Below, piece after piece: positions 49,025-55,664 of a stretch of 64,000 nucleotides of DNA. Origin of the DNA: Halomonas maura (GTDB lineage: Bacteria; Pseudomonadota; Gammaproteobacteria; Pseudomonadales; Halomonadaceae); contig NZ_JAUFPQ010000018.1 of NCBI RefSeq assembly GCF_030409305.1, positions 1 to 64,000 of the forward strand. The letters are read 5' to 3'. The translations under genes were made by a program, and so were the position numbers. Under the pieces are notes generated by a model, which did not search any database, had not been told where the DNA came from, and saw only the letters and a program-made list of their open reading frames with translations. Numbering within the stretch: the stretch's first letter is position 1; each line of letters begins with the position of its first letter.

Positions 49025-49603
49025 ATGCAGGAGATCTCGCAGCACATCGCCGACCGGCTCCGCTGGCTGCGTCGCCAGCAGGGCTGGAGCCTGGATCGCA
49101 CCGCCCGGGAGACCGGCGTCAGCAAGGCCATGCTCGGCCAGATCGAGCGCGGGGAGTCCAGCCCCACCGTGGCCACGCTGTGGAAGATCGCCAGCGGCTT
49201 TCGCGTGTCCTTCTCCAGCCTTCTGGCGCCGACGGCGAAGGCGTCGGGCGAGGCGGCGATGGCCGCTCCCGCGCGGCGTGCGGCATGGGGCGAGGATGCC
49301 GCGGGCATGCAGGTCGTGCCGCTGTTTCCCTTCGACCCCGTGCTTGGCTTCGAGCTGTTCGTCATCACCCTGGCACCGGGGGCGCTCAGCGAGTCGGCGC
49401 CCCATGCGCCGGGCGTGGTGGAGCACCTGGTGGTGGTCGAGGGCACGCTCGAAGTGTGCCTGGCGGGGCAGTGGCAGCGGCTCGGCGAGGGCGAGGGGCT
49501 GCGCTTCGCCGCGGACCGTCCCCACGGCTATCGCAATCCCGCCGCGCCCCCCGTGCGCTTCCACGACGTGATCCACTACCCGCGCGGGGCCGGCGACGGC
49601 TAG
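49025..49603 (+). CDS. XRE-family regulator with C-terminal cupin domain
   Basis: A 192-residue repressor-type protein. The HTH is LRWLRRQQGWSLDRTARETGVSKAMLGQIERGESSPTVATLWKIA (about 12-56). A cupin sensor domain fills 110-187 (APGVVEHLVVVEGTLEVCLAGQW, GLRFAADRPHGYRNP). Such regulators sense a small ligand in the cupin. GGGAGG (49011-49016) precedes ATG 49025. It is divergent from BenE and ends 4 bp inside the end of amiD. Confidence 0.87.
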   Translation: MQEISQHIADRLRWLRRQQGWSLDRTARETGVSKAMLGQIERGESSPTVATLWKIASGFRVSFSSLLAPTAKASGEAAMAAPARRAAWGEDAAGMQVVPLFPFDPVLGFELFVITLAPGALSESAPHAPGVVEHLVVVEGTLEVCLAGQWQRLGEGEGLRFAADRPHGYRNPAAPPVRFHDVIHYPRGAGDG

Positions 49604-50487
49604 CGCCTGCTGTCGCGGTCGTCGAGCGTCGCCAGCGCCTCGGGCCGGTACTGCTCGAGCAGCGCCCAGAGCCGCGCGGCGGTGTCGAGATCCGCTTCGC
49701 CGCGATGATCGGCGGGCCGGTAGCGCATCTGGAAGGCGCGCAGCGCCCCGCGGGTCTCGGCATCGAGGCTGCCGCTGGGCGTGACCGCATAGCCCCAGGC
49801 CGCCAGCGCCCGCTGCAGGGTGGTCAGGGACGGCGGCCGGTCGGCCAGCGCCCGGCGATGGCGGGCGACGCGGGCCGCGTCCGGCCAGGTGCCGATGCCG
49901 GCGGCGAAGAGCCGGCGCCAGGGAAAGGCGGGACCCGGGTCGATCTTGCGGCTCGGGGCGATCTCGGCGTGGGACAGGATATCGGTGGCGGCGATGTCGT
50001 GGCGGGCGATCAGGTCGCGCAGCAGCGGGATCAGGGCGGCGATCTGGGCGTCGGGGAAGGGCGCCCAGCGGACCGGTTCGCCGGCCTCGACCGCGGCGAA
50101 GGAGCGGTCGGGCCCCGGGTTGACGATCTCGATGCCGATCGAGGTGTCGTTGAGGTGACGGCGGCCCGCCCAGGCGCTGTCGCCGGCATGCCAGGCGCGC
50201 CGCGACTCCTCCACCAGCCGGTAGACCAGCGGCTCCCCGCGGTGGTGGCGTGCCGGCCGGGGCAACAGGTAGTGGGTACTGACCCGCGGGCCGGTGAGGA
50301 TGGCCAGGGACTCGGCCTCGTCGGCATCGGTGTAGTGGAGCACCAGGTGATGCACGCGGCTGGAGTGCGACGGGGCCGGGTGGCGGGTGTCGACCGCATA
50401 GCCGGCCTGGGGGCTGATGCCCCCCTGGCGGGCGCAGCCGCCGATCGCCAGGCCCAGCAGCAGCACGACCAGCAGGCGCGCGGGCAT
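49600..50487 (-). CDS. N-acetylmuramoyl-L-alanine amidase, AmiD-like lipoprotein
   Basis: A 295-residue protein with a lipobox (LAIGGC, Cys18), an amidase-2 domain (HHLVLHYTDADEA with zinc His, NDTSIGIEIVNPG, LSHAEIAPSRKIDPGPAFPW with zinc His and Asp) and a C-terminal peptidoglycan-binding domain (LQRALAAWGYAVTPSGSLDAETRGALRAFQMRYR). This is the AmiD layout: an outer-membrane-anchored zinc amidase that cleaves muropeptides. It is 4 bp downstream of the DUF3307 gene and shares its transcript. Confidence 0.88.
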   Translation of the reverse strand: MPARLLVVLLLGLAIGGCARQGGISPQAGYAVDTRHPAPSHSSRVHHLVLHYTDADEAESLAILTGPRVSTHYLLPRPARHHRGEPLVYRLVEESRRAWHAGDSAWAGRRHLNDTSIGIEIVNPGPDRSFAAVEAGEPVRWAPFPDAQIAALIPLLRDLIARHDIAATDILSHAEIAPSRKIDPGPAFPWRRLFAAGIGTWPDAARVARHRRALADRPPSLTTLQRALAAWGYAVTPSGSLDAETRGALRAFQMRYRPADHRGEADLDTAARLWALLEQYRPEALATLDDRDSRR

Positions 50488-50491
50488 GGCG

Positions 50492-51235
50492 TCAGCCTCC
50501 CCAGGGCGTGGAGCGTACCAGCAGGCCGAGGGCCAGGGTCGCCGACACGCTGAGCAGGGTGCCCAGCAGCACGTACTCGGTGAGCTTGCGGTCGCGACGC
50601 TCGCGGAGGTCGCCGAAGCGCAGCACCGACTTGGCCGTCAGCAGGAAGCCCACGGCGGTCAGCTCGTCCAGCAGCACCAGGGTCAGCACCAGGAAGCGCT
50701 CGAGCATGCCGATGCGGGCCCCGGCGGCGACCAGGGTGCCGGGGTCGGCGACCTCGTCGCTCCAGGGCCGCATGGCCAGGGCGATGGCGATGGCCATCGG
50801 CCGGGTCACCAGCAGGTAGGCGCCGGCCAGGGTCAATGTCTGCGGGGTGGCCAGCCAGGCCGCGGCCTCGGTCAGCGGCCGCAGGCTGCCCAGCCAGGCG
50901 AGCCACAGCCCCACCAGCACCCCCAGGTGCAGCAGCTGGTCGAGCAGGAACCAGCGCAGCCGGCGCGGGTCCAGGTGCGCCTTGCCCAGGTCGATCAGCG
51001 CATGGCTGGTGGCCACCAGCAGGGCCCCGGCCAGGGCGAGGCCCGGCGCGCTCCCGGCGATGCCGAGCACCAGCAGCACCAGCAGGCCATGCAGCCCGGC
51101 GTGCAGGTAGAGGGCCCGTGAGCGTCGCTTGTGGCGCTGTCGCGAATCGACCCAGCGTCGCGGCTGGAGCAGGAAGTCGCCGCTCAGGTGGGCCAGCAGC
51201 AGGCCGAGCAGGGTCGCCAGTTGCGGGGCGGTCAT
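50492..51235 (-). CDS. DUF3307 membrane protein
   Basis: A 247-residue protein with six or seven hydrophobic helices. The opening LLGLLLAHLSGDFLLQPRRWV and the HAGLHGLLVLLVL and SHALIDLGKAHL stretches match DUF3307, whose conserved His and Asp lie in the membrane. Function is unknown; it is commonly the partner of SatD-family genes. It overlaps satD by ATGA. Confidence 0.82.
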   Translation of the reverse strand: MTAPQLATLLGLLLAHLSGDFLLQPRRWVDSRQRHKRRSRALYLHAGLHGLLVLLVLGIAGSAPGLALAGALLVATSHALIDLGKAHLDPRRLRWFLLDQLLHLGVLVGLWLAWLGSLRPLTEAAAWLATPQTLTLAGAYLLVTRPMAIAIALAMRPWSDEVADPGTLVAAGARIGMLERFLVLTLVLLDELTAVGFLLTAKSVLRFGDLRERRDRKLTEYVLLGTLLSVSATLALGLLVRSTPWGG

Positions 51236-51876
51236 GGGGCAGGGCCCTCCGTGGCCAGGCGGTGTCGGAAGAAGTCCAGGGTATCGTCCAGCAGCGCCCA
51301 GCGGGCGGTGCGCAGGCGCTTGTGCACGCTGGGCTGGCGGATGCCCAGGCGTTCGGCCATGGCCTGCTGGGAGTCATCATGCCACAGGCTCAGGCAGACG
51401 ATCTCGGCGGAGTAGCGAGACCAGCCATCGACCAGCTCGTCGACATAGCGGACCAGCAGGGTCAGGGCCGCGTCCCCGGGCATGCCGGGGCGGGTCAGGG
51501 CCAGGTGCGCCGCCCCCTCGGCCAGGGCATCCAGGGCCCGGCCGGAGGCCACGAACACCGGCCCGTCGGCGGAGGCCAGGGTACGCTCGGCCTGCCAGTC
51601 GTCGCTGCCCACGGCCATCGCGACCCGGGCATCCCAGCGCCGCTCGTCGGAGTGCATGATCAGCGCGGCGCGCAGGGCCACGGCGGCATCCAGGGCCGCG
51701 CCGGCCACGGGCAGGGCCAGCTGGAAGCCATCCCCCCGGTAGCGCTCGAAGCGGCCGCCGTAGTGCTCGGCCAGGCGGCCCAGGATGGCATCGAGCTCCC
51801 GGTAGAGGGCCTGGGTATCGGCGATCCGGCGCGACGCGATGACGTCCCCGGTCAGCACGGCGATAGGCTGCCTCAT
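51232..51876 (-). CDS. satD: SatD family protein with C-terminal HTH
   Basis: A 214-residue protein. The N-terminus PIAVLTGDVIASRRIAD and ERYRGDGFQLALP are SatD signatures and resemble a nucleotidyl-cyclase-like fold. The C-terminus has a helix-turn-helix, DDSQQAMAERLGIRQPSVHKRLRTARW. A role as a self-regulated sensor/DNA-binding protein fits the operator array upstream. ATG 51876 is preferred because GGAGAG lies 5 bp upstream. It leads the satD-DUF3307-amiD operon. Confidence 0.8.
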   Translation of the reverse strand: MRQPIAVLTGDVIASRRIADTQALYRELDAILGRLAEHYGGRFERYRGDGFQLALPVAGAALDAAVALRAALIMHSDERRWDARVAMAVGSDDWQAERTLASADGPVFVASGRALDALAEGAAHLALTRPGMPGDAALTLLVRYVDELVDGWSRYSAEIVCLSLWHDDSQQAMAERLGIRQPSVHKRLRTARWALLDDTLDFFRHRLATEGPAP

Positions 51877-51906
51877 GGGCACTCTCCGGTCGGTGATCTC
51901 GTCTCA

Positions 51907-51985
51907 ATGATAGCCTTTTATATCTATTTTTCAATTTTATAGCCAATAATGGCTATATGATCATTATATAGCTTATAAGGGCTAT
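51907..51985 (-). promoter_or_regulatory. satD promoter with three operator-like boxes
   Basis: Minus-strand -35 TTGAAA (51929-51934), 16-bp spacer, -10 TATCAT (51907-51912). Three ATAGC(C/T) half-sites start at 51910, 51939 and 51968, exactly 29 bp apart. The middle one is a palindrome with 8-bp arms (51938-51945 and 51950-51957); the third (51968-51985) is less perfect; the first overlaps the -10. The 51900-51990 stretch is strongly AT-rich in this GC-rich DNA. Confidence 0.72.
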
Positions 51986-52004
51986 GAATGTCGGCGTGCC
52001 AGGG

Positions 52005-52742
52005 CTAGCCTGGAGAGCGGTGGTCGAGGTAGCGGCGCAGCCGGCGGGCGTTGGTCACGGCGTGCCCGGCGGCGTCGTTGTTGAAGTAGGCGTAGACGTC
52101 CGTGCCGTCGTCGCGCAGGGCGCGCAGCCGCCGGGCCTGGGCGGTGAGGTACTGGGGCGAGTAGCGGCCGCGGTCGTGATCGCCGTGGAAGCGCAAGTAG
52201 GTCCAGTCGGCGGTCAGGCGCCGGGGATGATCGACCAGGCCATCGTGCCAGCACAGGGCGGCGTGATGCGTCTCCAGGACTCGATAGACCGCCTCGCACC
52301 ACCAGGAGGCGTCGCGGACCTCGATCGCCCAGCGGTAGCCGGGCGGCGCCGCTTCCAGGAAGGCCGCCAGTCGCCCGGCGTCGACCCGCCAGCGCCCCGG
52401 CAGCTGGACCAGGATCGGCCCGAGCCGGTCGCCCAGCGGGTCCACCCGTTCCACGAAGTGGCCGATGGTCGCCTGCGGCGCCTTGAGCTTCTTCATGTGG
52501 CTGCCATAGCGGCTGAACTTGACGGCAAAGCGAAACGCCGCCGGCACCGCGTCTCGCCAGGCCTGGACGGTGGCGGCCGTGGGCAGCCCGTAGAAGGTAC
52601 TGTTGATCTCCAGGGTCGCGAAGTGCTCGGCATAGTGGGCGAGCCAGCGCTCCCGGGGCAGGGCGTCCGGGTAGAAGACACCACGCCAGTGGTCGTACTG
52701 GTACCCCGAGGTGCCGATATGCACGTTGCTGCGCTGGCGCAT
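52005..52742 (-). CDS. DUF72 family protein
   Basis: A 245-residue TIM-barrel-like protein. VHIGTSGYQYDHWRGVFYP and LEINSTFYGLP are signatures, as are FRFAVKFSRYGSHMKKL, LVQLPGRW and VYAYFNNDAAGHAVTNA. DUF72 proteins (YecE type) are conserved but of uncertain function, possibly in nucleic-acid or cofactor repair. It stands alone on the minus strand, 84 bp after the dehydrogenase gene. Confidence 0.85.
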   Translation of the reverse strand: MRQRSNVHIGTSGYQYDHWRGVFYPDALPRERWLAHYAEHFATLEINSTFYGLPTAATVQAWRDAVPAAFRFAVKFSRYGSHMKKLKAPQATIGHFVERVDPLGDRLGPILVQLPGRWRVDAGRLAAFLEAAPPGYRWAIEVRDASWWCEAVYRVLETHHAALCWHDGLVDHPRRLTADWTYLRFHGDHDRGRYSPQYLTAQARRLRALRDDGTDVYAYFNNDAAGHAVTNARRLRRYLDHRSPG

Positions 52743-52826
52743 GGTGCCTCCCCGCCCCCGGCAGGCAGGCGAGGGCGCAGGGACAGGATGGCCCCCCGCC
52801 GCCGGTGTCGCCAGGGGGGAACCGCC

Positions 52827-53705
52827 TCAGGGCTTGCGGTAGGCCTCGACCAGGCTCGCCGGGTCCGCGTCGGCGTGCCCGTGGCCGGCGTGGCCGCGCA
52901 TCAGCTGAGCGGCCAGGGCGCTCATCGGGGTGGCGCTGGTGACCCGCCCGCTCTGGGCCACGGCCATGTCCAGGTCCTTGAGCAGGGTGCGCAGGTGCCA
53001 GGGGGGCGCGGCGAAGTCGCTGGCAGCCATGCGCGGGGTGAGGATGCGAAAGGGTCTGGAGTCGGCGAAGCCGCCGGCCAGCGCCTCGGTGAGCCGATGG
53101 GCGTCGACCCCGCTGGCCTCGGCCAGGGCCACCATCTCGGCGATCACCGCCGCCTGGCAGCCGACGATCATCTGGTTGCACACCTTGGTCACCTGGCCGC
53201 TGCCCACCGGGCCCATGTGGGTCACCCGGGCCGCCAGGGGGGCGAGCAGGGGCCGCACCGCCGCGACATCCTCGGCGGCACCGCCGCACATGATGGCCAG
53301 CTGCCCGGCCTCGGCGCCGGCCACGCCGCCGGAGACCGGGGCATCCACCCAGGGCACGCCGTGATCGGCCGCCAGGCGCGCGGCGAAGCGGCGGGTGGCC
53401 TCGGGGTCGCTGCTGGAGAGATCGACCAGCCGCTGGCCGGCGCGGGCATGGGCCGCCACGCCGTCCTCGCCGAACACCACCGCCTCGACGACGGCGGTGT
53501 TGGCCAGGCACAGCAGGATCACGTCCGCGTCGGCCACCAGCTCGCCGAGCGAGCCGGCCACTCGGGCGCCGGCCGCGGCCACCCCCGCGGTCCTGTCCGG
53601 GGAGCGGTTCCAGACGCCGACGTCGTAGCCGGCGGCCAGCAGGCGGCGGGTCATGGGGTCGCCCATCAGGCCGATGCCGATGAAGCCGAGGCGGGGGTGG
53701 GACAT
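52827..53705 (-). CDS. 3-hydroxyisobutyrate dehydrogenase-like NAD(P)-dependent oxidoreductase
   Basis: A 292-residue beta-hydroxyacid dehydrogenase. The Rossmann motif is LGFIGIGLMGDPMTRRLLAAGY, the substrate box is DAPVSGGVAGAEAGQLAIMCGG, the catalytic Lys is in GSGQVTKVCNQMIVG, and LLKDLDMAV follows. Substrates in this family include 3-hydroxyisobutyrate, tartronate semialdehyde and glyoxylate. ATG 53705 starts the canonical N-terminus. A palindrome (53743-53767) lies 38 bp upstream and may be an operator. Confidence 0.85.
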   Translation of the reverse strand: MSHPRLGFIGIGLMGDPMTRRLLAAGYDVGVWNRSPDRTAGVAAAGARVAGSLGELVADADVILLCLANTAVVEAVVFGEDGVAAHARAGQRLVDLSSSDPEATRRFAARLAADHGVPWVDAPVSGGVAGAEAGQLAIMCGGAAEDVAAVRPLLAPLAARVTHMGPVGSGQVTKVCNQMIVGCQAAVIAEMVALAEASGVDAHRLTEALAGGFADSRPFRILTPRMAASDFAAPPWHLRTLLKDLDMAVAQSGRVTSATPMSALAAQLMRGHAGHGHADADPASLVEAYRKP

Positions 53706-53742
53706 GGGGGCTCTCCGCAGGATCAGGGAAGCCCACAGCATG

Positions 53743-53767
53743 CTTGATGGAAGGGATTTCCATCAAG
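53743..53767. promoter_or_regulatory. 25-bp palindrome, probable operator
   Basis: CTTGATGGAA (53743-53752) and TTCCATCAAG (53758-53767) are perfect inverted repeats around GGGAT. The site is 38 bp upstream of the dehydrogenase start on the minus strand. No regulator gene is adjacent, so the binder is unknown. Confidence 0.6.
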
Positions 53768-53920
53768 TCATGGCCGGTGCCCGGTGCGCCGCCATGATGC
53801 AATGCGGCATTCGTGGGGATCGCGATGGTGCGGCCGCTCGCCCCCGGCGGAGGTGAAGGCGCAGGGAGGTAGTATCAGGAATTTATTAAATAGCTGATAT
53901 TGAAGGGAAGGCGTGGAAAG

Positions 53921-53936
53921 TGGCGCGACCCTTGTA
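53921..53936 (+). promoter_or_regulatory. Sigma-54-like promoter motif
   Basis: TGGCGCGACCCTTGTA matches the TGGCACG-N4-TTGCW consensus except for A to G at the fifth base and C to T in the -12 dinucleotide, the latter a key base. A start near 53948 is predicted. AT-rich DNA lies just upstream (53880-53902), where an enhancer-binding protein or IHF could act. Confidence 0.4.
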
Positions 53937-53947
53937 TGGTAAAAGGC

Positions 53948-54093
53948 ATGAGGTGGCCGGCAACCCGGGGTCAGCGGTTCGCGCCGTTGCCCCCGGCGGT
54001 CACCGGGTCGTCAGGCGTGGCGCCACTGCGCGGCGGGCGACATCACCAGTGAGCTGGCGTGCTCCACCTGGCCTCCTTCGGGGGGCCTTTTTT
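53948..54093 (+). ncRNA. Candidate small RNA
   Basis: The stretch from the predicted start to the terminator is about 146 nt and lacks a reading frame. It is rich in complementary segments: GGCAAC/GTTGCC around 53960-53990, CCCGG/CCGGG near 53991-54006, GTGGCGCCAC at 54018-54027, and the terminator stem. It lacks repeated GGA motifs, so it is not a typical RsmY/Z sponge, and lacks AA-rich CrcZ motifs. I recognise no known family. The support is only promoter-like motif, folding and terminator. Confidence 0.4.
54070..54093 (+). terminator. Intrinsic terminator with UUCG tetraloop
   Basis: A seven-base stem (GGCCTCC 54070-54076 with GGGGGCC 54081-54087, one G-U pair), a TTCG loop and six T. 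It has no protein gene in front of it on the plus strand: the nearest upstream gene is on the other strand. This implies an unannotated transcript. Confidence 0.92.
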
Positions 54094-54194
54094 ATGGCTG
54101 CCGATGGGGCCTGTCGGGTCATGACGGGCTGGACGTCGTCGCGGCCATCGCCTAGCGTGAGGGATTCCCCTCGTCTCGCGAAGCTCCGCATGCC

Positions 54195-54830
54195 ATGTTG
54201 ACCTATTCCCTGGCTCACTGGATGGCCTTCCTGTCCACGGCGGTCCTGCTGAACCTGTCCCCGGGGCCCGACCTGGCCTTCCTCCTCGGCCAGACGGCGC
54301 GCCATGGCCGCCGCGGTGGCGTGGCCGCCATGCTCGGCGTATGGAGCGGTGCCGGTCTGCACGTGGCCATGGCGGCGTTGGGGCTCTCGGCGATCCTGGC
54401 CACCTCGGCGCTGGCCTTCTCGCTGGTCAAATGGGTCGGTGCCGCCTACCTGGTCTGGCTGGGACTCCAGGCCCTGCTGGCACGAACCGGGGCCGCCGAG
54501 TCCCCGCCCACCGGCGTCGCTCCCGGGGCGCGCACGATCTATCGCCAGGGCATCCTGGTCTCGCTGCTCAACCCCAAGGTGGCCGTGTTCTTCCTCGCCT
54601 TCCTGCCCCAGTTCGTGGAGCCGGCGGCCGGCCCGGCCGGTCTGCAGCTGGCCTTCCACGGCCTGCTGATCATCGCCGTGGCCGCCGTCATCGAGCCGCC
54701 GCTGGTGCTGGCCGGCGCCGGGCTGGCCGGGGCGCTGCGCGGCCGTCGTCGTCTCGGAACCTGGCTGGAGAAGGGGCTGGGGACGGTGTTCGTGGCCCTG
54801 GGAGTGCGTCTGGCCCTGAGCGAGCGCTGA
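54195..54830 (+). CDS. LysE/RhtB family exporter
   Basis: A 211-residue inner-membrane exporter of amino acids or derivatives, with six hydrophobic helices. The signature is LLNLSPGPDLAFLLGQTARHGRRGGVAAMLGVWSG near the N-terminus; QGILVSLLNPKVAVFFLAFLPQFV is the second conserved segment. The substrate is unknown. It is 16 bp ahead of the phosphoesterase gene and may share its transcript. Confidence 0.88.
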   Translation: MLTYSLAHWMAFLSTAVLLNLSPGPDLAFLLGQTARHGRRGGVAAMLGVWSGAGLHVAMAALGLSAILATSALAFSLVKWVGAAYLVWLGLQALLARTGAAESPPTGVAPGARTIYRQGILVSLLNPKVAVFFLAFLPQFVEPAAGPAGLQLAFHGLLIIAVAAVIEPPLVLAGAGLAGALRGRRRLGTWLEKGLGTVFVALGVRLALSER

Positions 54831-54846
54831 CGCCGCGGGGAGAGCC

Positions 54847-55608
54847 ATGCGACTCAGGATACTCTCCGACCTGCATCTGGAACATTTCCCCGGGGGCCGC
54901 GAGCTGCCGCCGGTGGCCTGCGATGTGGTGGTACTGGCCGGCGACATCCATGTCGGCTGTCAGGGCCTCGCCTGGGCAGCCGCGCGCTTCGCCGGCACGC
55001 CGGTCCTCTACGTGCCCGGCAACCACGAATTCTACGGTGCCTGCATGGCGACCCTGCGCGCCGAGCTGGCCGTCGAGGCGGAGCGGCTCGGCATCCACCT
55101 GCTGGACAACCGCAGCCTCACCCTGGGCGGCGTGCGCTTCCACGGCCTCACCCTGTGGACCGATTTCGCGCTCGATGACCAGGCGCCCGGCGATATTTCC
55201 GCATTGGCGGAACGGGTGGCGCGCCGGTTGATGCCGGACTTTCGGCTCATCGAGCAGCCGGCGGGCGCGGTGTTCACCCCGGCGGAGAGCCGGCGCCTGC
55301 ACGCGGAGGCACTGGGCTGGCTGTCCGCCGAGCTGGCCAGGCCCGTCGACGGCCCGCGGGTGGTGATCAGTCACCATGCCCCCCTGGCCGATTGCATCCC
55401 GGAGCACTATCGCGGCGACCCGTTGTCGCCGGCCTTTGCCTCTCGGCTCTCGAGGCTCATGGGGCGAATGGATCTCTGGATCCATGGCCATGTGCACGTG
55501 CCGCTGGACCTGAGGGTCGCCGGCACCCGGGTCATCGCCAACCCCGGCGGGTACCCGGGCGAGCTCGCGTCACCGCCGTTCCGGCCCGACCTGGTGATCG
55601 AGGTGTGA
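54847..55608 (+). CDS. Calcineurin-like metallophosphoesterase
   Basis: A 253-residue enzyme with the full set of metal motifs: SDLHLEH at the N-terminus, AGDIHVG near 36, GNHEFY near 58, ISHHAPLADC near 177 and HGHVHVPLD near 218. It hydrolyses a phosphoester or cyclic nucleotide; the substrate is unknown. GGGGAG (54838-54843) precedes the start. Confidence 0.85.
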   Translation: MRLRILSDLHLEHFPGGRELPPVACDVVVLAGDIHVGCQGLAWAAARFAGTPVLYVPGNHEFYGACMATLRAELAVEAERLGIHLLDNRSLTLGGVRFHGLTLWTDFALDDQAPGDISALAERVARRLMPDFRLIEQPAGAVFTPAESRRLHAEALGWLSAELARPVDGPRVVISHHAPLADCIPEHYRGDPLSPAFASRLSRLMGRMDLWIHGHVHVPLDLRVAGTRVIANPGGYPGELASPPFRPDLVIEV

Positions 55609-55664
55609 GATCGGCCCGGCGCCGGTAAGATCGAGGCGTCGAGGATAGCGGGCGAGGAACGGCG

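Larger units (their letters stand above)
53706..54194. other. 489-bp intergenic region with palindrome, promoter-like site and terminator
   Basis: No credible protein gene. From left to right: a palindrome (53743-53767); a locally AT-rich tract with a sigma-54-like motif (53880-53940); a 146-nt stretch able to fold, ended by a terminator (54070-54093); then a further 100 bp before the LysE gene with no visible strong promoter. The plus-strand frame 53920-54201 runs through the terminator and is not believed. Confidence 0.6.

Noticed and set aside
53948..54093. Known RNA families (4.5S, 6S, RsmY/Z, CrcZ)
   Set aside because: None of the family landmarks (SRP GGAA tetraloop domain, GGA-rich loops, A-rich Crc motifs) is visible; listed only as an unnamed candidate.
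53920..54201. 93-codon protein before the LysE gene
   Set aside because: It would run through a perfect intrinsic terminator and has no domain or ribosome site.
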